From Gammaproteobacteria bacterium (GTDB taxonomy: Bacteria; Pseudomonadota; Gammaproteobacteria; Pseudomonadales; Cellvibrionaceae), in NCBI GenBank assembly GCA_021151625.1, contig JAGKWY010000004.1, positions 36,057 to 100,056 on the forward strand: a DNA stretch of 64,000 nt, read 5' to 3'. Of this stretch, positions 1 to 9,217 are shown piece by piece. Numbering within the stretch: the stretch's first letter is position 1; the number at the start of each line of letters is the position of its first letter. The notes beneath the pieces were generated by a model. It made no database searches. It was not told where the DNA came from and saw only the letters and a program-made list of their open reading frames with translations. Both the position numbers and the translations under genes were made by a program.

Positions 1-1244
1 ATCAAGGGGAAAAGCAGCCAGAGATCGGGAATGTTGTGGGTCCAGCCGGGCAGTAACTCGTTGTGTTGGCCAAGTGCCAGGTTGTCGCCACTATCGGGAA
101 TAAACACCCATTCAGACTCGATAAACGCACGGCAAAAAGGACTGTCCACCGGCTCTTCTTGCAGATCAACAAAGCTGGGCAGGTTGGCCCGGTAAACCGG
201 TTCATAGAACCCCTGTTTGCGCAGCCAGATGGCACCGCTGGGGGCTTTGGTGGTGGAGGCCACCGCAAAGAAGGCGCGTTGGTTAACTTCGCTTGCGTCT
301 GCGGGTTGGGCGAGGTAATTGATCAGGCGCAACCATTCGTTGCGATAGTCGTATTTATAGCGGAACAAATGCTTGTTAATCAGTACCGAGAGCCGCATTC
401 GGATGCGACTGGACACAAAGACTGTGGCAATAAGTAAGACTGCACCCACCAGCAGCAGGCTGTAAAAAACCGTGCCCCAGTTACCGCCATAAAGCCGCAC
501 ATAGTAACCGCCCAACGAAAGTACAGTTATCAACACTCCAACGCCAACCAGCGAGGTAGTGTAAAAAGCGATAGGGCGAGACAGATTAAAATTGGCGGGA
601 CGCTCACTTTGCTGCAGTAACAGCAGGCCCCCTAAAGCCATAAAAAGGCAGGTAGCGATAGATACTGCCGCACGCGATTGCCAGAGCATGGGGTCGAGCC
701 CCTTAAAGATAAGTGCGTGGGTGAACAGATAAATGTCGTAGAGGAAAATCGCCGCCAAATTCATACACAGTAATTTGATCTGGCGATCGTTTTCAGCTGC
801 AAAACGATAGAGTTGTTCTACGCTGACCAGTGCAATTACTGCCAGCCCCAATGCAAACCATACCGACAGGCCAGCCTGATTCACATTGGGGATAAACAGC
901 ATGGCGATCGCCAGTGCGGTAATGGGCCAGCCGCCGCTAAACAATAGCTGCATGCTGGTGGGCAATTGCCTCCGCTGGCTGCTGCGTTTCAGGTTGAGGC
1001 TGATGCAGAATACCCAGGCGTTGTAGTGCAGGTATTCAAAGATAATTAGCAAATATAAGGGAGTGGAGTAATCCGAGAAGGACAGCGCGATACTGCCAAG
1101 GTGCAGGGTTTGTACGGCAGCGGCACCGGCAAAAATCCAGGTTTTTCGCTGGCGGGTCAACTGGAATAAATAAGTTGCCGTTAATAGCGCAGCTACGACT
1201 GCAGCGCTGAAATAGGCAACCAGGGTAACGCTGTTATATTCCAT
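1..1244 (-). CDS. prsK: PrsK-like membrane histidine kinase (3' end off the window)
   Basis: Minus-strand frame from the ATG at 1244, open to the window edge, so only about the first 414 residues are seen. The N-terminal half is a series of hydrophobic helices. It is followed by a segment with INKHLFRYKYDYRNEWLRL and a GAF-like stretch (AFFAVASTTKAPSGAIWL). This order is known from PrsK, the sensor kinase of PEP-CTERM/exosortase exopolysaccharide systems, which would phosphorylate the regulator PrsR. The HisKA/ATPase part would lie outside. Family call rests on motif resemblance; another multi-TM GAF kinase is the alternative. Confidence 0.68.
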   Translation of the reverse strand, partial: MEYNSVTLVAYFSAAVVAALLTATYLFQLTRQRKTWIFAGAAAVQTLHLGSIALSFSDYSTPLYLLIIFEYLHYNAWVFCISLNLKRSSQRRQLPTSMQLLFSGGWPITALAIAMLFIPNVNQAGLSVWFALGLAVIALVSVEQLYRFAAENDRQIKLLCMNLAAIFLYDIYLFTHALIFKGLDPMLWQSRAAVSIATCLFMALGGLLLLQQSERPANFNLSRPIAFYTTSLVGVGVLITVLSLGGYYVRLYGGNWGTVFYSLLLVGAVLLIATVFVSSRIRMRLSVLINKHLFRYKYDYRNEWLRLINYLAQPADASEVNQRAFFAVASTTKAPSGAIWLRKQGFYEPVYRANLPSFVDLQEEPVDSPFCRAFIESEWVFIPDSGDNLALGQHNELLPGWTHNIPDLWLLFPL

Positions 1245-1483
1245 AACGAATTTAGTCCCAATTGGGTATAAGGCCGAGTCATTAAGCATAACAGCAGATA
1301 GCAATGGATCAAATCGCGACAAAGCGCCGTAAAGCCATGAATACGCACTTCGCCTGTAGGGTTATTTGCCGCTATAATGCGCGCCGATTTGATGTGCCTC
1401 AGGCTTTTTATCCTGTGCGCCTATAAACTGGGTTTGACGAATGCAAGTTCCCGTCACCCGACAATACCATCGAGGAAATCACC

Positions 1484-1891
1484 GTGAGCCCCATGAAGAA
1501 GCTGTTTGGAATTCTGTTAGTTGCAAGTTTGGTTGCTGGCACCGCTGTTGCGGAAGATGATGTGAAGGCGCGCACTACCCCGGTAGGTAGTACCTGTATG
1601 TCAGGTGATGAGTGTGCGGCAGCCCCGGCACCTGCAGCTGCAGCTGGCCCAAAATCCGGTAAGGATGTCTTCGGTAGTTTCTGTACCACTTGTCACGGTG
1701 CGGGCCTGATGGGTGCACCAAAGTATGGTACCGCCGCAGACTGGGCGCCGCGTATTGCCAAGGGCAAAGAGACCCTTTACACCCATGCGCTGGGTGGATT
1801 TAACTCAATGCCGCCAAAGGGTATGTGTGCCGCTTGTACTGATGATGAGATTAAAGGCGCGGTGGATTACATGGTAGATGGCAGCAAGTAA
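1484..1891 (+). CDS. Cytochrome c5-like periplasmic c-type cytochrome
   Basis: Small electron carrier of about 135 residues. An N-terminal signal peptide (KKLFGILLVASLVAGTAVA) exports it to the periplasm. An Ala/Pro-rich linker precedes one haem-binding CTTCH motif. A later Met (NSMPPKG) is the likely axial ligand, and the CAAC pair near the C terminus is typical of cytochrome c5. Both the GTG at 1484 (GAGGA about 7 nt upstream) and the ATG at 1493 are possible starts; the GTG has the better ribosome site. It is followed directly by a strong terminator and faces the convergent rep gene. Confidence 0.85.
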   Translation: MSPMKKLFGILLVASLVAGTAVAEDDVKARTTPVGSTCMSGDECAAAPAPAAAAGPKSGKDVFGSFCTTCHGAGLMGAPKYGTAADWAPRIAKGKETLYTHALGGFNSMPPKGMCAACTDDEIKGAVDYMVDGSK

Positions 1892-1911
1892 TTGTTGGTC
1901 ATCAGGCTAAT

Positions 1912-1939
1912 AAAAAAGCGACCTCGGGGTCGCTTTTTT
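1912..1939. terminator. Bidirectional Rho-independent terminator
   Basis: Perfect hairpin AAAAAAGCGACC / TCGG loop / GGTCGCTTTTTT between the cytochrome gene and the convergent rep gene. A and T runs on both sides allow it to act on both strands. Confidence 0.9.
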
Positions 1940-1980
1940 ATTGCGCCGAATTTGGTTAACTGTGGTTAGTCAAACAAAGA

Positions 1981-3999
1981 TCAATCAAACAAATTCAACA
2001 AGCTGGAAAGGGTTTCTTCGCCCTTGGCCAGATTTTTGGCTTCGCTTTGCTCGCCAAAACCTTCCCACTCAACATCTTCGGGGGGGAGCTCATCCAGAAA
2101 ACGGCTGGGGGTGGTTTCACTCATCTCGCCAAACTGCTTGCGCTTACCCGCCAGGGTCATGTTCAGGGTGCGCTTGGCGCGGGTGATACCCACATAAGTC
2201 AGCCGGCGCTCCTCTTCAATATTGTTGTCCTCAATACTGTTACGATGGGGCAGTAAGTCTTCTTCCATACCCACCATAAAGACATGCGGAAATTCCAGCC
2301 CTTTGGATGCGTGCAGGGTCATTAGTTGTACTTGATCGCTGGTATCTTCCTCTTCCTGCCGTTCCAGCAAGTCGCGCAATACCAGTTTGGCGATAGCGTC
2401 CTCCATGCGGGTATCGTTTTCCTCGTCATCACCATCAGTTTTATCTAGGGTTTTTTGCAGTGACTCCACCAGGTAAAACACATTCTCCATGCGTTTTTCC
2501 GCTGCTTTGGGGGTGTTCGAGTTTTGGTGCAGCCAGCCTTCATAGTCGATGTCATTGAGCATTTCGCGAATGGCGTTGACCGGGTTGTCGCCGGTGCAAT
2601 TGCGCCCCACTTGCTTGACCCAGTGCGCAAAACGCTGGATGCGCTCCAGGTTTTTCTCCGGAATGCGACTCTGTAGGCCTATCTCATCCAGCGCGGCAAA
2701 TAGACTAATCTGGCGTTCGCTGGCATAGGTGCCCAGCGCTTCTAAGGTGCTGGTACCGATTTGCCGGCGCGGGGTGTTGATCACCCGCAAGAAGGCGTTG
2801 TCATCATCCGGGTTTACGATCAGGCGCAAATAGGCCATGACATCCTTGATTTCGGTCTTGGCAAAAAATGAGGAACCGCCGCTCATCTTGTAGGGAATCT
2901 GGTGGTGTTGGAGTTTCATTTCCAGCAGGCGCGCCTGGTGGTTGCCGCGGTAGAGCACCGCGAAATCGCGGAATTTGTATTGCTTCTGCAGGCGCTGGGT
3001 GATGATTTCGGTGGCGATGCGCTCGGCCTCGGCCTCTTCATTTTTACAGCGGATGACGCGAATAGGATCGCCCAGGCCCATGTCACTCCACAGCGCCTTA
3101 TCGAATTCGTGGGGGTTGTTGGCAATCAAATGGTTGGCCACACGCAAAATGCGGCTGGTGGAGCGATAGTTTTGCTCCAGTTTGATCACGCGCAAATTGG
3201 GGTAATCCTGCTTCAGCAGGCCCATATTTTCCGGGCGCGCTCCGCGCCAGGCGTAGATGGATTGGTCATCGTCACCCACCACGGTAAGGGCGCCGCGATT
3301 GCCTACAATTAATTGCACCAGCAGATATTGGCTGGAGTTAGTGTCCTGGTATTCGTCGACCAGCAGGTAGCGGATTTTGCGCTGCCAGCGGGCGAGGACT
3401 TCGGTGTTGGTCTGGAACAATTCCACCGGAATCAGGATCAGATCATCAAAGTCCACCGCGTTGTAGGCGCGCAACGCCTGGTTGTAGCGCAGGTAAATCA
3501 TGGCGATGGTCTGCTCGCCCTGGCTCTGTGCCAGACTCAGAGCGCGCTCGGGAATGATCAGGTCGTTTTTCCAGTTGGAGATTTGATGCTGCACCAGATC
3601 CAGATGGTCGCTGTCCAGATCGCCATCTTTGAGCATAAGTTCTTTCAGCAGGGAGCGGGCATCTTCGGAATCGAAGATGGAAAAGCCGGGTTTAAAGCCT
3701 AGCGCCTTGTGCTCCTTGCGGATGATATTCAGACCCAGGTTGTGAAAGGTGGAAACAGTCAGGCCCTTGGAGGCGCTACCTTTTACCAGCTTGCTGGCGC
3801 GCTCTTTCATCTCGCGCGCCGCCTTATTGGTAAAGGTCAGCGCAGCAATGTGGCGTGCCGGTATATCGCATTGCTCAATCAGATAAGCGATCTTGCGAGT
3901 GATCACACTGGTCTTGCCACTGCCGGCGCCCGCCAGCACCAGGCAGGGGCCATCGATATAGAGCACGGCTTCTTTCTGGCGGGGGTTAAGTTGAGTCAC
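1981..3999 (-). CDS. rep: ATP-dependent DNA helicase Rep (UvrD/Rep superfamily 1)
   Basis: 3'-5' DNA helicase that helps replication forks pass protein roadblocks. Walker A AGAGSGKT near the N terminus, Walker B LLVDEYQDTN, GDDDQSIYAWRGA, QNYRST and the late LMTLHASKGLEF and YVGITRA motifs are all present in superfamily-1 order. The open frame reaches GTG 4083, but the homologous region begins at TQLNPRQ. A GTG at 3999 gives 672 residues, close to the roughly 673 of E. coli Rep, so that start is chosen. The frame is intact. Confidence 0.92.
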   Translation of the reverse strand: MTQLNPRQKEAVLYIDGPCLVLAGAGSGKTSVITRKIAYLIEQCDIPARHIAALTFTNKAAREMKERASKLVKGSASKGLTVSTFHNLGLNIIRKEHKALGFKPGFSIFDSEDARSLLKELMLKDGDLDSDHLDLVQHQISNWKNDLIIPERALSLAQSQGEQTIAMIYLRYNQALRAYNAVDFDDLILIPVELFQTNTEVLARWQRKIRYLLVDEYQDTNSSQYLLVQLIVGNRGALTVVGDDDQSIYAWRGARPENMGLLKQDYPNLRVIKLEQNYRSTSRILRVANHLIANNPHEFDKALWSDMGLGDPIRVIRCKNEEAEAERIATEIITQRLQKQYKFRDFAVLYRGNHQARLLEMKLQHHQIPYKMSGGSSFFAKTEIKDVMAYLRLIVNPDDDNAFLRVINTPRRQIGTSTLEALGTYASERQISLFAALDEIGLQSRIPEKNLERIQRFAHWVKQVGRNCTGDNPVNAIREMLNDIDYEGWLHQNSNTPKAAEKRMENVFYLVESLQKTLDKTDGDDEENDTRMEDAIAKLVLRDLLERQEEEDTSDQVQLMTLHASKGLEFPHVFMVGMEEDLLPHRNSIEDNNIEEERRLTYVGITRAKRTLNMTLAGKRKQFGEMSETTPSRFLDELPPEDVEWEGFGEQSEAKNLAKGEETLSSLLNLFD

Positions 4000-4222
4000 A
4001 GCAATGGCCTGGGGGAAACGTTGGGCGAGCATTCTAGCAAGCCGGATTTGCCTTGCAATCGCGATTTCAGGAGCTATAACCACAAGGTGCCTGTAGCGGG
4101 TTTGTAGTGGTTATTTGTTATATCTGGACGCGTTCAGTTTGCACTGGCCGACTGCTACCATGAAGTGATGAATCGGGTGTTTATATCCGCGCCAGACAGG
4201 CGACAGGAAGAGACGGTGAGCG

Positions 4223-5935
4223 ATGGACAAAAAGATAAAAATTTTATTTATCGACCGTGAGCAGGGTGAATACCTGCTCATTGCGGAGATTTTGTCTCAC
4301 ATTCGCCATGTCGAATACGAACTGGTCTGGTGCAACCAGTTGGAGCCTGCGCTCAATAAAATCCTCTCGCAGGAATTTGATGTCGCCCTGCTGGACTACT
4401 ACTGGGGCAATGCCAATGCGCGCGATTTATTAAATGCGGCGCGAGTACAGGCCTGCCAAACCCCTATAGTAGTAATGACCGACGAAATGGAAACCGAAGT
4501 GGATCGCGAAGCGATTCGCGCCGGCGCTGCCGATTATTTAATTAAAGGCCAAATCGATCACTTGCTGCTGGAGCGCGCACTGCGCTACGCCATTGAGCGC
4601 AAGCAAACGGAGCAGCATCTCTCCCGTCTCGCGCACTATGATCCGCTCACCGATGTGCCCAATCGTATTTTGTTTCGCGATCGGCTGGAACATGCGATTA
4701 ATTTAGCCGAGCGCGATAAAAACAGTTTTACGTTGATGTTTATCGACCTCAACGGTTTTAAACAGGTCAATGACAATTTTGGGCACGATGCTGGCGATGC
4801 CATTATTCGCATTTGTGCCGAACGCTTGAATGCTTGCTTGCGTCGCAGCGATTCAGTGGCGCGTATGGGCGGCGATGAATTTACCTTGCTCTTGCAAAAT
4901 ATTGCCAACAATACCGATGTGGCGCACATCGCAGAAAAAGTGATCCGCGCGATTGAAATGCCTGCCGATATTAACGGCCATGAAGTAGTAGTTGGTTGCA
5001 GCATTGGCATCGCCATTTATCCGCAAGCCGGGCGCGATGCCGACACCTTGTTAAAGCATGCCGATATGGCGATGTACAAAGCCAAGCAGGAGCCAAACAG
5101 CAATTATCGTTTTTTCACCGAAATGATGAATCAGGATGTGCGTCGGCAACTGCGGTTGGAATCAGATTTACGTGCTGCGCTGAAGAAGCAGCAATTTGTA
5201 TTGCACTATATTCCACGTGTTGATGTTTCTACCGGTAAAGTTGTTGCACTGGAAGCACTCTTGCGCTGGGATAAACCCGGTGTGGGGCTATTAAATGCCA
5301 GCGATTTTATTGCCACTGCTGAGGAAACCGGAATTTTAACGGCTATTGGTTACTGGGCAATTCGCCAGGCTTGCAACGATGTGAAAAATTTGCAGGAATT
5401 TTGGGGCGGCCCCTTAATGGTGGCGATTAATTTATCGGTGCGTCAATTTAAAGATGAAAACCTGGTGCACGAAGTCGCGCGCATTTTTGCCGATAGTGAT
5501 ATTCAGCCGGGTGATATTGAATTTGAAATTACTGAAACGGTATTTGCCGATAACATTGAGTTAGTATCGCTGTGCATGCGGCCGCTGGCATTTTTTGGGA
5601 TTAATTTTTTGCTCGACAGTTTTGGTGCGGGCAACTCATCACTTTTGCATTTGCAGCGTTTGCCGATCAGTACCGTAAAAATTGATTTGAATTTTTTGCA
5701 GGAGTTAAATCGTAGTCACACGGATAAACGTCTGGTGTCGGCAATGATTGCGCTCGCGCACAATTTGGGTAAATTGGTAGTGGCGGAGGGTGTGGAAACC
5801 AAAGAGCAAAAAGATTGGTTGAAGGAAATGGGCTGCGATTTAATGCAAGGCTATTATTTTTCCGCGCCCAAATCCTATCTGGAAATTATGAATTGGCTGC
5901 AGGAGTCGGCAACACGTCAGCAGCAGCTCAATTAA
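4223..5935 (+). CDS. Response regulator with GGDEF and EAL domains (cyclic-di-GMP enzyme)
   Basis: 570 residues. A receiver domain (about 1-125, phospho-acceptor Asp in LLDYYW) is followed by a diguanylate cyclase domain (RMGGDEF intact, about 150-300) and an EAL domain (about 315-565; ALEALLRW, EITE, KID, EGVET visible). The usual DDFG is DSFG, so one of the paired metal-binding Asp residues of active phosphodiesterases is replaced by Ser and EAL activity may be weak. Probably couples a phosphorelay signal to c-di-GMP level. The partner kinase is not in the window. It converges on the comM 3' fragment only 3 bp away. Confidence 0.9.
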   Translation: MDKKIKILFIDREQGEYLLIAEILSHIRHVEYELVWCNQLEPALNKILSQEFDVALLDYYWGNANARDLLNAARVQACQTPIVVMTDEMETEVDREAIRAGAADYLIKGQIDHLLLERALRYAIERKQTEQHLSRLAHYDPLTDVPNRILFRDRLEHAINLAERDKNSFTLMFIDLNGFKQVNDNFGHDAGDAIIRICAERLNACLRRSDSVARMGGDEFTLLLQNIANNTDVAHIAEKVIRAIEMPADINGHEVVVGCSIGIAIYPQAGRDADTLLKHADMAMYKAKQEPNSNYRFFTEMMNQDVRRQLRLESDLRAALKKQQFVLHYIPRVDVSTGKVVALEALLRWDKPGVGLLNASDFIATAEETGILTAIGYWAIRQACNDVKNLQEFWGGPLMVAINLSVRQFKDENLVHEVARIFADSDIQPGDIEFEITETVFADNIELVSLCMRPLAFFGINFLLDSFGAGNSSLLHLQRLPISTVKIDLNFLQELNRSHTDKRLVSAMIALAHNLGKLVVAEGVETKEQKDWLKEMGCDLMQGYYFSAPKSYLEIMNWLQESATRQQQLN

Positions 5936-5938
5936 ATA

Positions 5939-6605
5939 TTAATTTCCCGCTTGTCGATCAAGTGTGCGATAACTTAGTGCCTCGGTAATATCGACGGTGT
6001 TGAGTTGGTCGCGTTCATTCATATCGGCCAGGGTGCGCGCCAGTTTTAACACCCGATGATAAGCGCGCGTAGATAACCCCAGTTTATTAATGGCCTGTTC
6101 CAGTAAATTTTTATCGCCGGTTGTCAGTTCACAATGATGTTCGAGCTCAGGTGCGGTGAGCAGGTTATTGGCCTTGCCCTGGCGCTGCAACTGGCGCGTA
6201 CGCGCTTGTTCCACACGTGCGCGAATGGCCGCGGTGCCGTCCCCCAGGGTTTTACTTTGTAATTCGCCCTGACGCAAGGCGCGCACCGGCACATGCATGT
6301 CGATCCTGTCCAACAGCGGTCCAGAAATTTTATTGCGATAGCGTTTCACTTGATCTGGCGTGCAACGACAGCGATTGGCATCGCTGCCGTGATAGCCACA
6401 GGGGCAGGGGTTCATCGCGGCGATCAATTGAAAGCGTGCGGGAAAACAGGCCTGGCTGCGCGCGCGGGAGATGCGCACTTCGCCGCTTTCCAGCGGTTCG
6501 CGTAACACTTCCAGTACTGTGCGCGAAAATTCGGGCAATTCGTCGAGAAACAAAACTCCGGCGTGGGCCAATGAAATTTCGCCGGGTTTGGGATTTGTAC
6601 CTCCC
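5939..6605 (-). pseudogene. comM: comM 3' fragment, cut by the transposon
   Basis: C-terminal part of ComM (YifB), a Mg-chelatase-like AAA+ helicase that promotes branch migration during natural transformation. The frame reads NPKPGEISLAHAGVLFLDE (Walker B), the CxCG..C zinc-like segment near PCPCGYHG, and the C-terminal SYRTLDRQ. The fragment begins at the transposon edge; its N-terminal half with Walker A is at 62309-63155. Joining the two at the 5-bp duplication restores ALVGG-GTNPKPG without a shift. An internal ATG at 6571 could give a 210-residue stump, but that would lack the P-loop. Confidence 0.93.
6601..6605. repeat. Target-site duplication, left copy (ctccc)
   Basis: The five bases ctccc directly precede the TGTAA end of the element and recur at 62309-62313 after the other end. 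A 5-bp duplication is the hallmark of Tn7-type transposition. Confidence 0.9.
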
Positions 6606-6675
6606 TGTAATTTCCATGTTTAAATGCTAACGTTAATGAAAAATACATTGGTATTTGTTAATGACTAGCGATTTG
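6606..6675. repeat. Transposon left end with transposase-binding-like repeats
   Basis: After the terminal TGTAA there are two related blocks: TTTAAATGCTAACGTTAATG (6619-6638) and TTAATGACTAGCGATTTG (6658-6675). A third similar block, TTAATTGCTAGTGTC, is in the right end in inverted orientation (62280-62294). Tn7-type ends carry several TnsB sites; assigning these as TnsB sites is inference. Confidence 0.6.
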
Positions 6676-7314
6676 ACGCATTCCCCGGCCCGTACTATCG
6701 GCATGAACTCCAGAAGTGTTACCGGCACAGTGCCCGGTATTGGGGCGTATGAATCAACTTTGGAGAGGGATTTAATGGAAATCCTTCGCTTCGATCCTGA
6801 AGTTTCGAGGGTATCGCCCCAGCCCATCCGTATCGACTTTATTAAACCTGACGGCTCTCAAGGTGAATACTATCCCGACGGTTTAATCGAATTTAAGCCT
6901 GAACATCCTCTGTTGCCAGTTCTTTATGAAGTCAAATATCGGGCTGACTTCAGAGCCAATTGGCGTGAACTAATGCCAAAGTTTCGAGCTGGCAAGCAGT
7001 TTGCCTTGGGGAGGGGATGGCGGTTCGAGGTTTTTACTGAACGGGAGATTCGGACACCCTATCTTTCAAATGTTAAATTTTTGTTTCCCTTCTTAGACCG
7101 TAAATTCCCAGAGTCCATAACCACATGGGTTCTTCAGATTCTTTCTGACCTTGGCGAGGCTGATCCAGACTTCCTGCTGTGCGCCTTATGCAAGGACAAA
7201 AGTAACCGTGCTGAACTAATACCGGTGATTTGGCATTTGGTAGCCACTGAGGCAATCGATTGCGATTTGGAGGTGCCCTTAACCATGCGTACCAAGATGA
7301 GGGCATATATCTAA
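6661..7314 (+). CDS. tnsA: TnsA-like transposition endonuclease
   Basis: 217 residues. TnsA cuts the 5' strands at the transposon ends so that, with TnsB, the element excises for cut-and-paste movement. The restriction-endonuclease-like core is visible: YESTLERD (E31), YYPDG (D73) and YEVKYR (E90, K92). These match the Glu, Asp and Lys positions of Tn7 TnsA. The start is uncertain: TTG 6655, ATG 6661 and ATG 6703 are in frame and none has a clear ribosome site. ATG 6661 lies within an end repeat, which would allow repression by TnsB. The gene is one base from tnsB. Confidence 0.88.
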   Translation: MTSDLTHSPARTIGMNSRSVTGTVPGIGAYESTLERDLMEILRFDPEVSRVSPQPIRIDFIKPDGSQGEYYPDGLIEFKPEHPLLPVLYEVKYRADFRANWRELMPKFRAGKQFALGRGWRFEVFTEREIRTPYLSNVKFLFPFLDRKFPESITTWVLQILSDLGEADPDFLLCALCKDKSNRAELIPVIWHLVATEAIDCDLEVPLTMRTKMRAYI

Positions 7315-7315
7315 G

Positions 7316-9217
7316 ATGAAAACTATACGTCCCGGCCAGCTAGTCTATTGGCGCAATGAGCCTTACATAGTGATGGAAATTCGTGGTCTGAGTGAGGCTA
7401 TTGTCCGTTCTCTCGATAATGCAATTTCTGATGTAGCCCACGTGGCTGATCTCACAATGGCGCCGCAAGCTGAAAAAAATATGAGCGCACCCCATTTGCT
7501 TGCTAAAGGGCGAGACTGGAGGACTGCAACTGAGCGATATGAGCTAATTAAGCCTTTACTTGAGATGCACAATCGGCAGGCATCAGATGTTGATGCCGTG
7601 GCGTGCAAGGCAAAAAAATCACTTACCACAATCTATCGCTGGATCGCCCGATTTGAAGAGCAAGGACTGGTTTCTTCCATGCTGAGAAGCGAACGATCAG
7701 ATAAAGGGGATAACCGAATCAGTCAAGAAGTCGAAGAAATCATTCAATTAAAAATTGAAGATATTTATTTGGATACAGATAGGCCCCCCGTCACTGAACT
7801 ATACGAGGAAATTGAAAAGGAATGCAGGTCACTTGGGCTTACTGCTCCCCATAAAAATACGGTTTATGCGCGAGTAAAAAAAATCGCAAAAGAAAAACTC
7901 CTCACGAAGCGATACAACGCGAAACATGCAAGGGAAAAAACTAAACCAGTACCGGGTACATTTCCAGGAGCAGATTTCCCAAATGCAGTGGTGCAAATTG
8001 ACCACACGCCCGTGGATGTTATCGTTGTTGATCGGGTACATCGGCTGCCTATAGGAAGACCGTATCTAACTCTGGCGTTGGAGGTCTGTACGAAGATGGT
8101 GTCTGGCTTTTGTATGACACTTGATCATCCTAGTGCGTCAACTGCTGGGTTATGTATTTCTCATGCAGTTAACAAAAAACACCTTTGGTTAGCAAAGCGT
8201 GACATCGATGCCGAGTGGCCAATTTATGGGAAAATGCAAAAAATTCATATGGATAATGCGAAAGAATTTAGAGGCAATATGCTCAAGAGAGCATGTGCTC
8301 AACACGATATTATTATAGAGCATCGCCCGAAAGGCATGCCCAATTACGGTCCCCATGTTGAACGCGCGTTCAGAACGTTCATGTCGAAAATGCATAGTCT
8401 TCCAGGAACAACTTTCTCCAATGTTAAAGAGAAGTTGGAGTATGACTCAGAGGGGCATGCGTGTATGACACTGCAAGAACTGGAACTATGGTTCACACTA
8501 TTTCTGGTTTATTACTATCACCATAAGGGACATAAGGGTATTTCGGATATACCTCCAATTAAACTTTATACCCAGTTAGTTCATGGTACGACGGAACAGC
8601 CTGGTGTTGGGCTTCCTGCGCCTATCGAGGACGAGGCAAAATTTCAACTCGATTTCACTCCCTACGTAAGGAGAACGGTGCAGCGTGAAGGTATCGTGAT
8701 AGATCATATTACGTATTACGCGCCTCCTTTAAATAAATGGATCGGCTCGATAGATCCCAAAACCAAAAAAGCAAAAAAATTCATTTGTGTGCGAGATCCC
8801 AGAGATATAAGCATCATTTATTTTCTAGATCCGGATACAAAGGCATATACACCAATACCCTACGCAGATAATACGCGACCTCCAATTAGCTTGTGGGAAC
8901 TCAAGGCTATATTGAAGAGGCTCAGTGAAGATCCTTTGAATGTCGTTAATGAGGAGATGATATTTACAGGAATTGAAAAAATGCGCAATGTAGAGCTGCA
9001 GGCTGTCGAAAAGACACGTCTTGCTAAACAACAGCGCGCCACTGAGAAACGGAAGCGGCGGATGTCGGAAAGACGTGAGGGATGGAAAGATGTTCATGCT
9101 AAGCAGCCAAGCGTTGCGCCTGTCGATATTGCAGATACTGTAGTAATTGATGAACCTATTACGCCAAAAAAATCCAGAAGATTTTCTAGTATTGAGGTGG
9201 TGTTACCAGATGAGTGA
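7316..9217 (+). CDS. tnsB: TnsB-like DDE transposase
   Basis: 633 residues; cuts and joins the 3' ends of the transposon. Predicted N-terminal DNA-binding region with a helix-turn-helix (about 85-125, TTIYRWIARFEEQGL), then an RNase-H-fold integrase core with the catalytic triad D229 (QIDHTPVD), D313 (HMDNAKEF) and E349 (HVERAF). A Mu-type C-terminal beta barrel follows (about 450-530), and a basic, Arg/Lys-rich tail (TRLAKQQRATEKRKRR) likely contacts TnsC. Length and spacing fit TnsB/TniA. It overlaps tnsC by 8 nt. Confidence 0.93.
   Translation: MKTIRPGQLVYWRNEPYIVMEIRGLSEAIVRSLDNAISDVAHVADLTMAPQAEKNMSAPHLLAKGRDWRTATERYELIKPLLEMHNRQASDVDAVACKAKKSLTTIYRWIARFEEQGLVSSMLRSERSDKGDNRISQEVEEIIQLKIEDIYLDTDRPPVTELYEEIEKECRSLGLTAPHKNTVYARVKKIAKEKLLTKRYNAKHAREKTKPVPGTFPGADFPNAVVQIDHTPVDVIVVDRVHRLPIGRPYLTLALEVCTKMVSGFCMTLDHPSASTAGLCISHAVNKKHLWLAKRDIDAEWPIYGKMQKIHMDNAKEFRGNMLKRACAQHDIIIEHRPKGMPNYGPHVERAFRTFMSKMHSLPGTTFSNVKEKLEYDSEGHACMTLQELELWFTLFLVYYYHHKGHKGISDIPPIKLYTQLVHGTTEQPGVGLPAPIEDEAKFQLDFTPYVRRTVQREGIVIDHITYYAPPLNKWIGSIDPKTKKAKKFICVRDPRDISIIYFLDPDTKAYTPIPYADNTRPPISLWELKAILKRLSEDPLNVVNEEMIFTGIEKMRNVELQAVEKTRLAKQQRATEKRKRRMSERREGWKDVHAKQPSVAPVDIADTVVIDEPITPKKSRRFSSIEVVLPDE

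Noticed and set aside
2902..4107. Plus-strand frames of 129-136 codons opposite rep
   Set aside because: Shadows of the helicase gene; no ribosome sites or family motifs.
6217..6648. Frames on both strands across the comM fragment and transposon left end
   Set aside because: They cross the insertion junction or oppose comM and have no homology features.
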